From Kuschelorhynchus macadamiae (taxonomy: Eukaryota; Arthropoda; Insecta; Coleoptera; Curculionidae), in the NCBI GenBank assembly GCA_030620095.1, contig JAUTXW010000878.1, forward strand, positions 248,001 to 312,000: a stretch of DNA of 64,000 nt. The letters are read 5' to 3'. The notes beneath the pieces were generated by a model. It had not been told where the DNA came from, did no database searches, and worked only from the letters and a program-made list of their open reading frames with translations. Positions 24,150 through 35,242 of the stretch are shown here, piece after piece; position 1 is the first letter of the stretch, and every line of letters starts with the position of its first letter. The position numbers and the translations under genes were made by a program.

Positions 24150-25640
24150 AGTTTCAGAAAATAGGGGTTTATCACTGTTTTTTGAATCCTTTACAATGTG
24201 GAGTTCAATATCTTTAGAAGAAATTTTCCTTAAATTATTTTTATAATATAAAATGAACAAAAACAATGATAATATTATTATAGCTAATGTTGCTATAACA
24301 AATGTCCAAATATAACTTGATTGTGAATCAATTTTAAGATCTTCTAATTTATGATTTTTTATTTGATCAACTAAATGTTGAGCTTGTTTTATAGCAGCAT
24401 GATCTACTTCTTTCAAGATGAGTGTTTTTTTTTAGGTAGAATTTAAATTAAATTTAAGCACTGGTAACTTTAGCTGGAAATCAACAATTTCATTTACATC
24501 TCTCTTGAATGAGAAATTATTAATTTCTATTTTGCAATCATCAAAAGATATTAAAGAATGGGAGTTTATTAACTCTTGCTTGGTTGAAAATTGGCACTGA
24601 TTTTTTACTAAAATAGGTTTTTCAGGAATAACTAACACTGTATTGTCTTGTACTGTTTTGATAGTATTGGTAGAAAACGATATTTCAAGAGTGGGGCACT
24701 CACTCCTGGCTTTTGTCAAAGTGTTGTACAGGCAGGATTTTGTTAAGTCTTCTAGTTTGCAGAGATGACTGTTCTCGATCCTCGAACACTCATATGGGCT
24801 ATTGTAGAAATCTTCTCTTGTAAGTAATATGTAGGGATGTTAGATATTAATAGTGTGATTAAGGATAGGGAAAGAGTATATTTTATACAATATATAAAGT
24901 GCTGGATATATCATTGGTGTATGTATTGAAAATATTACCAAGTCATTTTGTATTAATACTTGAGTTGTTATAATAATTAACCATGTTATTAAATTGAATA
25001 ATCTTATCATTAGGTATGTGACTAATTATTTCTTTTAAGTCGGACTGCTTTAATATAGAGTGATGCATAACACCAACTTTCGCAAAGCTAATTGCGATTT
25101 CTAAATTCTGCAAAAGCTCATTAAGTCTTTGTTTTTGCAAATTAGTTTTGTCAATAATTACTGACACATAGAAAGTGTTTGATTTTTAATTTGTTTCTGG
25201 TTATTTTCTAATGTCTCGATTTGAGTTGTGAAAGTGTTTGTTATAGATTTTAATACGTCTTTGTTTTGTTTCATATCTTCATTAAGGGTTTTTTGATTAT
25301 TGTTTAAAATATGTATGTAATTGTCGTACTTTAATTCGTCGTCAGCGTCTAAAGTTCCAAACAACCATTTTTGTGCATTACCTATAATATTTATAAGTCC
25401 ACGTTTTTGTCTTTTTTCTTTAAATAAAGAGATTGTTCGATTAAGTTGATCATATAAATATAAACTTTGGTTTAATTAACTTTGAATCATGAATAGTAAC
25501 GCGTCCTGTTTAAAGTCTTGCTAAACGGCTTTTTGTATCTTTAATAGTGAGTTTTCAATGTTTTGCAAGCAGCTTTTAATTATTGTAATATTTACATGAT
25601 AAAAGGCGGTGTGTTGATTGTTAATTAAATAACTATTTCT
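24147..25640 (-). pseudogene. Errantivirus env-like (F-type) envelope gene, broken
   Basis: The gene encodes remnants of a membrane fusion glycoprotein related to baculovirus F proteins, as in insect errantiviruses. On the coding strand a short N-terminal part (about 25640-25420) with several stops is followed by a basic furin-type site (KRQKR) and a glycine-rich fusion-peptide-like segment near 25400-25370. A helical region follows (25364-24943). The C-terminal piece (24416-24147) has a clear membrane span (TFVIATLAIIILSLFLFILYY) and a short cytoplasmic tail. At least three breaks separate the pieces, so no protein is made. Confidence 0.8.
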
Positions 25641-25689
25641 TAACGAAATTGGTTATAGGGGATTTCGAAGTTCCTCTATTTTGAAACTA

Positions 25690-27427
25690 TTAGTTTTCAC
25701 TGTGACTAGGAACAGCAGTGGGATCCACAGTTTGAGCATCGTCTGAAACAACGAAATTATTTTTTAGCTTTCTTTGTTTTTTAAGACGTCTTTTATGAAT
25801 AGGGGTTTTATTATCTAAAATGTTCTCATTTTGTGAAGAGCTACGGTGATTTTTTAATTTTTTACACAGTAGCATACGCTTTTGCCTATTGGGTGTTTTT
25901 ATATACACAGGTTTGGATAAGTCGATTTCCGGAGGGTCATTTAGGCTTTCATTTCGTTTTTCTAGAGTCATAAATTTGTTTATTAATAAATTCTATGTTT
26001 TCGCGATGCTCGGTCATAAATTGTGTTTGCAGTTCTTCTTCTGAGAGTTCGAGGGGATTTTTATAATCTAATTTTCCTTTAATTATTTGAAACGGAGTGT
26101 ATCTAGTAGTGGAATGAACTGAATTATTGTAGAAAATGATAGCAAGCGACATTAATTTTTCTATTGGCTCTTTAGAGTTTTTCTCTAAAATTGAAAGTAA
26201 CGTCTCTCTGATCGTAGAATGAAAACCTTCTATCGGGCTATTTGAGTTTGGATTATGGGGAGTAATAAAATGCAGTTGTATCTGATGTAATTTACAAAGA
26301 TCTTGTATTAATGAGTTTTTAAAGAAGCTGTGATCATCTGTTGTTATTTTTTCGGGTATGCCGTAGTGTTTAATATATTCAATTAATCTACCGGCTATCT
26401 CGGGGCTTGTTTCCGAGGATATGGGATAGGCTTGTGCCAATTTAGAAAAACTGTCAATTATTGTTAGAAATTTGTGTTTGTCAAATTGGTACACATCAAT
26501 ATAGAGATGGTCAAAAGGTTCATTACCTATCGGGGTTCGTTTTAATTTTATTTTGTGCGGGTGTCTTTCATATTTAGACTTTTGGCAAATCTCATATGTA
26601 TTGACGTATTCTTGTACATCTTTCTACATGTTTGGCCAATAATAGTTTCTTTTTAGTGATGTAATATTTTCGGTAATTCCTCGGTGGGATATTTTTGTTT
26701 CGTGAAACGTTTGAATTTTATGTGTTTGTTCATCCTTGTCAGTGATATCTTCGACAAGAGTATTGCTTATTTTTAGTTGGAAAGATTTAGAATTAAAGTA
26801 TTTTTGAAAGGTCCTTAGTATGGTGGGTTCGAGAGATTTGTCTTTAAAATGCATACAATAATTACCGGGTGGCATAATTTCCTTTATTAGTTTTAATATT
26901 ATGTGCTCAGGGGGTTCATTTTGTAAAAAGAATATTATTCTTTTCTTTCCATCAAATGGATATTGGGTTTCTTTTCGGTTTGCATTGTTATTGGAATATC
27001 GGAAAATTATTTGGTTTTTGAAGGTGTTAAGGTTTTTTATTGTATAGGGTGTACCTAGAATGGGATTTTCTTCGGATGTGTGTATAATTTGGTTATCATC
27101 CTGATCTCTAGGCGGTTGATTTATAGGAATATTGGCGAATTTTCCAGAAGAATGCTGACTTGTGGTATTTGAACTTGTGTCTGAAAATTCCGGTACTTCT
27201 AAATTGTCAGGGCGTTTTGGAACTTTGACAGGGGCTTTTATACAAGGGGGTTTTATGTGTTGTACTGGGTGTTTATACCCGAAAGGTGTTAATGGAATAT
27301 TAGGCAAGCTATCTCTTATAAGTTCTTCGAAGGTTTCCTCGAAATCATTTATATCAGCTAACGTTAAGTTGTCATCAGGTATACGTATTTGTGGTAATTC
27401 ATCATTCTCTAAGATATTTATTTGCAA
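25690..27427 (-). pseudogene. Gypsy integrase region, broken
   Basis: A linker and the start of the zinc-binding domain (KISHRGITENITSLKRNYYWP) lie at 27427-26624 and end in a stop. The rest of the zinc finger and the first catalytic aspartate region follow out of frame (26620-26495). The core continues at 26494-25949 with KITTDDHSFF and SPIEGFHSTI, which hold the second aspartate and the glutamate. The usual DNG after the second aspartate reads DDH. A basic C-terminal tail (KPVYIKTPNRQKR) is in a third frame at 25971-25690. Integrase would insert the element DNA. Two breaks make it non-functional. Confidence 0.87.
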
Positions 27428-29500
27428 GAGGGGTCTAGACAGTGCGCCTGCATGTCTGCATTCATGTTTTGAGTGCCTTTTTTATATTGGATTTCATAAT
27501 CGAATTCCGCTAATTTTATACGCCAACGAACAAGTTTCGAATTTGGTTCTTTAATCGACATTAACCATTGTAGTGGCTTGTGGTCAGAAAGAATTTTAAA
27601 TTTGACGCCAAACAAATAAGGCCGGAAATATTTTGTTGCCCATACAATAGCCAATAGCTCTTTTTCAATTGTTGAATAATTGCATTCGGCAGGGTTTAGT
27701 GTTCTAGAAGCCTATGCAATAGGTAAGTCTTTGCCCACGGGACCTTAAGATAAAACTGCACCAATAGCATAATTAGATGCATCTGTTGTTAGAAGAAATG
27801 GTTTAGAAAAATCTGGATGTTGAAGTATTGGGTCGTTCATAAGAAGTTCTTTGCATAACTGAAAACTTTTGACAAATTCAGATGTGTGAATTACTTTTTT
27901 GTCCCTTTTTAAACAATTTGCCATTGGTTTAGTTAGTTTTGCAAAACCTTTAATGAATTTCCTATAATATCCAATAAGTCCTAAGAAAGATTTTATTTCC
28001 TTTGGGTTTTTAGGAATTGGAAATTTTTTTATTGCCTCTATTTTTTGGGGTTTGGTTTGATACCTTCTGGGATGATAACATGACCAAGAAATTCGACAGT
28101 TTTTTGAAGGAACTCTGATTTATCTAGTTGAATTTTCTTATTGTTTTCTATTAATCTTTGAAATATCAGTTTTAGATTTTTTATGTGTTCTTGAAGGGAT
28201 GTTGTGAAAATTATTATGTCATCCATATAGACGAGACAAATTTTGCCTTGAAGACCTTGGAGAACATTGTCCATTACACATTGAAAAGTGGCTGGTGCAT
28301 TTTTTAACCCAAATGGCATACGAATATATTCATAATGACCATTTTCTACGTTGAAGGCGTTTTTTTTTTAATAGAATTCGGGTGCATTTCGATCTGGTAA
28401 AAACCTGATACGAGATCTAGAGTTGTGAAATATTGGGCTCGACCTAGTTTATCCAGGATATCTGAGATATTAGGTAAAGGGTATCTATTATCAATGGTCT
28501 TTTCGTTGACCTTGCGGTAATCGATCACCATTCTCCATTTTTGTTGACCTGAGGCCTCCATTTTTTTTTGGAACAATCCAAACTGGAGATGACCAGGGGC
28601 TCTGAGAAGGTCTGATAATGTTATCTTCAAGTAACTGGGAAATTTGTCTTTTGACAACCTGTTGATGAATATAGGGATAACGATATGTTTTAGTGTGTAC
28701 AGGAATTTCATGTGTGGTTTTAATTTCATGTTTGGCACGGTTAGAAAAGGTAAGTTTATCTCCTGGTTTATGGAGAAAGTTAGGGAACTGGTTGATTACT
28801 TGTTTTAGGGCATTTTTTTCTTCAGGGTTGAGATTCTGATATACTTATATATATATATATACGTTTCTAATTTGTTCGAAATTAAAAAGTTCAAATTGAT
28901 CGGAATGAAAGGAAAACTGATTTCTCTAATGTGGTATGGTAGAAATTCGAGGATAATCCTTTCCTCAGTGAAGTTTTTTAACTCAAGGAGAATTTGGTTA
29001 TTAGTTACTACGGTTATACAAGGGGATGCCTCAACTTGGTTACTTTTAATATATAGAACAGAATATGGAAATATATTTTCTGGAAGGTCTGTATTAATTT
29101 TTGCCAAATAAATACTATTAGGTGGAATTTCTATTTTTTAAATTTCAAAATCAGTACGAAAGTAAAAAAATATGTTATAATAGGTGTTGTATAATGTCTG
29201 ATATAATGTCTATATTAAGTTTTAGTTTTTTAAATCTCTAACGCCTATTATACCATCGAAATAATCGTGAAAGTTATACAGGATGAATTCTAGCGGTTGG
29301 GAATTGGCATAAGGATTTTTCTGCCAAGTTTTGTTGGGAACCAAAGTTACTTGGTCTTGGGAAATTACTGTTAGATATTTACGGGGACTGATTTTGTTGT
29401 GGACTTGAATTGTTGGGTCTAAAATGTTTTTTTTAAATGTGTTCAGATTATTTGTTGCGTTTAGATTGACAAACAAAAATCTTTTTTGGCTTTTTCGCAA
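27418..29500 (-). pseudogene. Gypsy protease, reverse transcriptase and RNase H, broken
   Basis: The protease remnant is at 29500-29222 (LEFILYNFHDYFDGIIGV is the conserved C-terminal part). The place of the catalytic DTG/DSG reads NLNATNN, so the aspartate seems lost. RT follows at 28738-28346 (WRMVIDYRKVNEKTIDN, YFTTLDLVSGFYQIEM) and 28319-28038 (MPFGLKNAPATFQ, LVYMDDIIIF). RNase H motifs appear at 27654-27418 (ELLAIVWATKYFRPYLFG, ILSDHKPLQWLM, NMNADMQ). Several stops and frame changes separate the pieces, including a poly-A length change near 28365. The domain order is normal for Gypsy pol. Confidence 0.9.
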
Positions 29501-29817
29501 CTGAATAAAAATATTTAACTTTAAATTAATTGAAGCAGATATTTAATATAATTACATACCTCAACATGTAGACTAGTCTGTCTACGGAATGTTTCGATAC
29601 ATAATATAAATAATATTATTTAAGCAATTTAATTAAATTATTTAATAATTTCTTATGCTTGCTTAAATAATATTATTTATATTATGTATCGAAACATTCC
29701 GTAGACAGACTAGTCTACATGTTGAGGTATGTAATTATATTAAATATCTGCTTCAATTAATTTAAAGTTAAATATTTTTATTCAGTTGCGAAAAAGCCAA
29801 AAAAGATTTTTGTTTGT
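29469..29817. repeat. Perfect palindrome: 158-base arms, 33-base loop
   Basis: Positions 29469-29626 are, by my base-by-base reading, the exact reverse complement of 29660-29817. The 33-base AT-rich loop is 29627-29659. The palindrome sits between the end of the Gypsy gag and the start of the protease region, and each arm includes a few codons of those frames. I see no clear target duplication. It could be a fold-back/MITE insertion, a local inverted duplication or an assembly artefact. Confidence 0.9.
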
Positions 29818-30780
29818 TAAAATGTTTTTGTTGGACACTAACTCCGGACATTGGTGTGGGTTGATTAAATAGAATGATTTATTAGAATTTTGAGGTGCGA
29901 ACACATTTCTTGGTTTTCCAAAAACTTGGAAATTTGTTGAAAATCTTTGAGGGGGTAATCTACGAGGTTGAATATTTATCGGCTGACGGGGAAACTGTGA
30001 TTGCTGTGGGGTGAAATTTCTACTTTGAGGTGAAAAATGATTTAAGGTTGGCTGAAATAGCGTTTGTTTAAGGAAATTAAATGGTTTTTGGACATATCTC
30101 TGAGGAACATTATTGTTATTTGCGTTATGGTTAGGTCTAAAATTTATTTGGTTTTCTAACATTGTAAAATTCAATACATGGCTAGTAGCTAAAGTTAGAT
30201 GTGCAGGGTTATGTATTAATAGAATTGTTTTCAATTCTGAAGGAACATTCGCCATTAGAACTTGGACTGCCGTTAGTTCCGCTTGATCAATAAAGGCGTT
30301 TTTTACTACTTAAGATAAATGTTCGGAATGTAATTTTGATGTTATTCTATGTACTAATATCTTAAGCTTAGCAATAAATTCTAAAATGGACTAATTTTTA
30401 TTTCTAGAGCAAAAAGTAAGTTGTTGGATTAAGTTTTGCCTTGAAATTGGGTCACCGAATTTTTGTCTTAAAGAGTTTTTAATATCTGCCCATGTTGTTA
30501 AGTCAGGTCGGCTCATAAGAAAATCTCCGGCTTCATTAATTAGCTTGGCTTTTATAGAAGTCAGTACAAACTCTTTCTGTGATTCGTCACCAGCATAATA
30601 TCGCGTATAAAATTCATCGATTGCATGAATAAAATACTCTAAATGATTGGGGTTGCCATTATAAGATTTTAAAAGTTGAGCAGTTGCTCTTAAGCTTCAG
30701 CTATTTTGTTTTTATTTGTTAAACTAAGATTTTTTAGATATTCGTTATATTCTGATACTGACTCTAGACTATTCATAAAT
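29782..30780 (-). pseudogene. Gypsy gag-like gene, broken
   Basis: The C-terminal piece (30255-29782, 157 residues) is rich in N, Q, P and F with PPQRF/RQPINIQPRR-type runs, as in errantivirus gag proteins that lack zinc knuckles. The N-terminal half (30780-30260) is visible only as frames with stops (for example MNSLESVSEYNEYLKNLSL at the start). Gag forms the particle that packages the RNA. The 3' end runs into the palindrome at 29817. Confidence 0.7.
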
Positions 30781-31205
30781 TTAGAGTAAAATTTTTATTT
30801 GCACTAAATTCGAAAGAGAACAAAAATAAAAAGTGGAAAATTTTACGTGTGAAAATTTTCCTAAAGGAGCCTAAATATTTCAAAATTTTACTTATGAAAA
30901 TTTATAAAAAAACTTAAATAATTGAAATTTTTGCGTACGAAAAATTTATAAAAAGGAACTTAATAAGTTGAAAATTTTGCGTATGAAAATTTACAAAAGG
31001 ACTTAATAAAAGAGAACACCAATTTACAAAAATCACAATAGCACTTTGGGAAAGAAAAAAAAACTTACAAAGATGCTTCTTGGAGACTTGTAGTGTTCTT
31101 CTATCCTCAATGAACAGTTGAAACTGAAGATCTGGATCTCCACTTGTAGAAAGTACTTGTTGCCACGAAAGCAAGGTTTCTGGATTGTGGAAATCTGGAA
31201 CTTTG

Positions 31206-31227
31206 AGGATCCTACAGCGACTGCGCG
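31206..31227 (-). promoter_or_regulatory. Gypsy primer-binding site region
   Basis: On the coding strand the sequence right after the 5' LTR reads CGCGCAGTCGCTGTAGGATCC. This resembles the GGCGCAGTCG(G)TAGGAT-type primer site (tRNA-Ser) of the 17.6/297 branch of errantiviruses. The tRNA match comes from memory of the family and was not checked. Confidence 0.55.
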
Positions 31228-31477
31228 AATTACGTGTAATTTTCAGGAAAGACCGTTTTTAAAAAACATTTATTATTACAAAAAATGAATTTAATCGTTC
31301 CGATTCCAAAATTACAATAACCTTAAAAATACTAAAAGTAATGTTAACTCTACGACGTACAAAATTATACTGGCCCTTAATTACGCATGGCGGTATTTAT
31401 ATGAAAGTCTTATCTAAACAGAAAGCGTCATTAAGGTATAGAAATTATGGTAGTTTCTAAATAATAGATATATAATT
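31228..31477 (-). repeat. Gypsy 5' LTR
   Basis: This 250-base copy is the partner of 23874-24137. It is shorter by about 14 bases because of a deletion near 31280-31290. The target duplication CGCA follows at 31478-31481. Confidence 0.9.
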
Positions 31478-31659
31478 CGCACTAGTTTTGATAGAAAATA
31501 TCGGTATTATTAAGTAAATAATGTGAATTTATATAAAACATTTTTATAATAAAAATGTAGATTATAAAATGTTTAATATTTTTATTTTTAAGTAAATTGA
31601 TGGGAAAATGTAGGTGAAGCGGCCCTGCACCCGCGTCCCCTAGCGAGCCGCCACTGCCT

Positions 31660-32880
31660 TATGATTTTCCCCTAAATATGCTAGTATCTGAGATATATCG
31701 AACTGAAGTGAGAAAACTACTTAATTTTCTACCACAGACATCTATCGAGTATGAAAATTATGTATCCGTCGGGGGACCTAAATTTAAGCTCCACCGTTTC
31801 ATTTCGATAAAAATATAAAATTTGAAAGGGGAAATTCCTTATTACAACATCTGATAATAATTAGTTTTTACCTGCAATCTTTCCAAAGTATGGAAAAAAT
31901 ATAGTTTTTATATAAAAGTTTTATAGTTTTACTGATTTAATTGTATTTGTATAAATAATTTTTAGGAGTGTATCATATATTAATTACATAGTTATGCTAA
32001 AATGGATTTTAGTTTTCTTATTTTTCTAAAAATCTAAAATTTACTATGTCAATTTTAGTAACAACTTTCTTCATTCTTTTTACTTTTTGTTATTAATTGG
32101 TACTAAGCAATTTTATAATTAATTGTTTTTTATTAATACGTTTCTGTAATATTTGCATTAAAAATTTAAATTTTATTTCCATAGCAATAAATTAAAAAAA
32201 AAAACGAGGTTGAACATTTTTGCTTGAATGATTTGAAACGTGAAGTGTGGATGAAAGTAATATGATTAAGGCTATCGAAAGAAATTAATAAAAAATTATG
32301 GAAATAATTTTCAAAGTCATAAAATGTATTGAATTTTTAAAAATAAAATAGAACACGCTGGATCAAAAAAATTGATACAACCATTTTATATTTAAAACGG
32401 GGCTCAACATTATATAAAATTATTGAAGTAGGGTTTTGAAAACCGGGGGAGAGCGGTATTTACGATTACTTTGTCATAATATTACATTTTTCAAGATTTA
32501 CTGGCGAGCATTCGCGGAGATGTCCGAAGATATTCGTCTAGCTTCCGAGTCAGTTTTATTTAAAGGTAAATATCAAGTGAAACAAGTATGTTCAAGTCCA
32601 TAAAATTAAGTTTTTCTAGATTGGCTTCCCAACATAGACAAGGATTGCCGAAGATATTCGTCTAGCTTTTTGAGTCAGCTTTATATAAAGGTAAATATCC
32701 AGCGAAACATAAATATACCCAAGGTCATAATATTGCGTTCTTTCTAGATTACTTGACGGACATAGCCGAAGATTCCGGAAGTTATTCGTCTAGCTTCCCA
32801 GTTAGTTCAATTAAAAAAAAGGTATATATAGTGAAACATAGGCTATATCCAAGGCTCTAATATTAGGTTAAACCTAACAC
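31660..32880. repeat. Right arm of the large inverted repeat with tandem units
   Basis: This is the reverse-complement counterpart of 19935-20735. The part at 32480-32870 has three to four degenerate tandem units of about 125 bases that share GAAGATATTCGTCTAGCTT, GAGTCAG.TTTATATAAAGGTAAATATC, GTGAAACA and CATAATATT. The stretch at about 31740-32170 has no counterpart in the left arm. The arm ends at TTAGGTTAAACCTAAC, just before DNA polymerase sequence. Confidence 0.65.
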
Positions 32881-34612
32881 TATCGACATCATTCCAAAAG
32901 GAGGATACAGATTCAGAGACAACCAATCTGATGTCGCTTTAAAATGGCTTATCTGACAAGAAAGACAACTTAATATTGATATGTGTCATGCGGCCAAGGG
33001 TAGAGAGGTGATTTTACATGGCCATAAAGTTGATGGTTTTTGTGAATCTACCAAGCAAATATTCGAGTTTCACGGTTGTTACTGATATGACTGTCTTCGT
33101 TGTTTTAAGTATCAAAGAGAAGTTCCATTACACGATAACCCCACGGAAACGCCAAATTTAAGATACCAGCCTACCGTGGGCGAGATAGAGCGACTAAGAA
33201 ATTTTGAATATGAGGTTCCAGAGAAATTGCAGTGTGACTTTAATAATGACTTGAACGAAAACCCCAATATTGAGCTATACAAAAAAAATACTGTGTACCT
33301 TCCAATGTTCCTCTAAATTCTCGAGACGCATTCTATGGGAGTCGAACAGGCAACACAAAGACATTTTACAAAGTAAAAGGACAGGAACATATTAAATATT
33401 TAGATGTATGTTCGTTATATCCGTTTTTATGCAAATATGCTAAGTTTCCAGTTGGACACCCTCAGGTGATGAATGTTCAACTCTCGATCTTAAGCAAACT
33501 GATGGTCTGATAAAATTCTACCTCCTCAGAATTTATATCATCCGGTGTTGCCTCAAAAAATGAATAATAAGTTAATGTTTGTGCTTTGTCGTACATGCGG
33601 GGAAGAGATGAATTGCGAAGACTTTTCACTCCGACGATAAATGAGCTTTGTCTGGAACCTGGGTTCTAGATGAAGTGTTAAAAGCCCTAAAAAATTATAT
33701 AAAATTGTAGGTATTTTCAAAATTTGGAAATATAACAATACGATACAAGCAAAAAGATAGGAGGGCTTTTTGTGGAAATGATAAGTTTCTAAAAATTAAG
33801 CAAGAGGCTTTTGGCTGGGGCGGTAAATGTACAACACCAGAACAGAAGGAAAAATACATCGAGAACTTCTTCAATACAAAAGGCATCATGTTAGGGCTTG
33901 ATAAGATATTGAAGAACCCAGGAATAAGATGCTTAGAGAAACTTATGCGAAATAGCTATTGAAGAAAGCTCGGACAGCAAGAATGACAGCCAAAAACAAG
34001 AATCATTAATAATCATTGAGAATACTTTTAGCCTACTATATAATCCTGCTATGTAAATTCGAAGTTTATAGAAGAATGCTACGATCTACTCTCTACTGTA
34101 AACGTGACGATAGCCGTCTACTTCACAACTCAGGCCCGTCTTAAACTCTACAGTTACCTTAAAGAACTAGAAGAAAGGGTTCTTTATTACGATACTGACT
34201 CGGTAATCTTCACACAAAAAGAAAAACAATATGACCACCACCAACGGGAGAGTTTATTGGAAGTTATATTAAAAATTTGCATGCGGCGGTCCTAAAAATT
34301 ATGCTTACAAGTTCTCGCTACATCGGATGGAAGTAAAAAAGTTTTATGCAAAGTGAAAGGGATCAGACTCAACTAGGATGCTTCGAAACAAGTTAATTTC
34401 GAGGCCATTCGAGACATGATTTTAACAGAAGTTCAATGTTCAGAACTTTTGAAAATTATATCCAAAAATATTCTCAGAACCAAAGAACTTGAAATTATGA
34501 CCAGAGAAGAAACCAAAATATACAAACCAAATTCTACAAAGAGAAAGTTTCTGGAGAACTACGACTCTGTTGCCGACGGATATAAAAGAGAAAAACTCAA
34601 TACTACATAAAA
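32880..34612 (+). pseudogene. Polinton/Maverick-type DNA polymerase B, decayed
   Basis: Plus-strand frames give characteristic blocks of the protein-primed B-family polymerases of Polintons. There is an exonuclease/palm lead (GYRFRDNQSDVALKW; HKVDGFCESTKQIFEFHGC near 33030-33085, where the usual HGC repeat is damaged), the motif A region (YLDVCSLYPFLCKYAKFPVGHP near 33400-33460) and motif C YYDTDSVIF near 34186-34212. The C-terminal block runs at 34416-34610. Many stops and frameshifts interrupt it. The polymerase would replicate the element with a terminal-protein primer. No Polinton integrase, capsid or protease gene is visible, so this is one fragment. Confidence 0.8.
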
Positions 34613-34682
34613 TATTAAACGCTACTCTTTAAAATAATTCTTTATACCCCCAAATATAGATAGAAAAAGATGCCAATTAAAT

Positions 34683-35200
34683 TGTTTGGAAATTAACTTT
34701 TTCTTTTATTTTTTTTTAAGATTGATTTTATTTTGTTTTTCTTTTCTTTTTACAAATTTTGCAAATTTATAGATTACTTAATCAATCATTCAGTTTCCCG
34801 AACTATTTCTTTTATCACCATAAAAACGCTCAACGTTCTTCCAATAAAGGCGCGACAACGTCTGCGCAAGAGAACGTTGATAAGAGAGACGAGAGAACCA
34901 CTCCTGGCCGTCGACAGAACAATCACATTTTTGAAACCGCCGTTAAAAATTTCAGAATAATTGTCGTATTTATACTCTAAATAGTGTAATATTGTTAGTG
35001 TGAAGTGGTTAACTAATGGTGCTGCATACCAGAGCTAAATAACCAACAGGACACCACTGTCCAAAACGAACATCGCTGGAACCATATGTAATTGCCTTTA
35101 ACTTATTGTACATGGGGCGTTTAATGAGTAATTTCTTGTTATTCATATTACAAATCATAAAAAATACAGTTCACTTAATAAAATCAAACAATTATATACA
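34683..35200 (+). repeat. BEL element 1, 5' LTR
   Basis: The LTR begins TGTTTGGAAATTAAC and ends near ATATACA. It differs from 42079-42595 at a few positions, for example TTTCCCGAAC/TTTCGCGAAC, AAGGCGCG/AAGGCACG and GGGGCGTTTAATGAG/TGGGCGTTTAATCAG. Short reading frames in both LTRs are by-products. Confidence 0.92.
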
Positions 35201-35205
35201 TTTTT

Positions 35206-35222
35206 TGGTCCTTCGAGCCGGA
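35206..35222 (+). promoter_or_regulatory. Primer-binding site matching tRNA-Tyr
   Basis: TGGTCCTTCGAGCCGGA lies just after the 5' LTR. It is complementary to the 3' end of eukaryotic tRNA-Tyr (…UCCGGCUCGAAGGA plus CCA). It is the start site for minus-strand DNA synthesis. Confidence 0.8.
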
Positions 35223-35242
35223 TGACCAGCGATAATATTATA

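Larger units (their letters stand above)
23874..31477 (-). mobile_element. Errantivirus-like Gypsy LTR retrotransposon with env, decayed
   Basis: The element is about 7.6 kb, encoded on the minus strand, with direct LTRs at 23874-24137 (3') and 31228-31477 (5'). The 4-base target duplication CGCA lies outside both (23870-23873 and 31478-31481). The order on the coding strand is gag (about 30780-29782), protease, RT, RNase H, integrase (about 29500-25690) and env (about 25640-24147). This is the layout of the insect errantivirus branch (17.6/297/gypsy type). Every gene carries frameshifts or stops, so the copy is dead. Confidence 0.9.
22153..31656. mobile_element. Non-autonomous hAT element D, interrupted by a Gypsy element
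   Basis: The left tip CAGCGGCGGCTCG and the right tip CGAGCCGCCACTG are inverted repeats with one mismatch. The exact 8-base repeat CCTTATGA flanks them (22145-22152 and 31657-31664). Without the Gypsy insertion (23874-31477 plus a 4-base duplication) the element is about 1.9 kb. I find no transposase in it. The tips match those of element E at 53143-55493, which does carry a transposase remnant, so E's family probably mobilised D. Confidence 0.85.

Noticed and set aside
31678..31818. 46-codon ATG frame next to hAT element D
   Set aside because: It is too short, has no recognisable motif and lies in a repeat arm.
34733..34980. 73-75-residue frames repeated at 42129-42376
   Set aside because: They lie inside both LTRs of BEL element 1, so conservation is due to LTR duplication.
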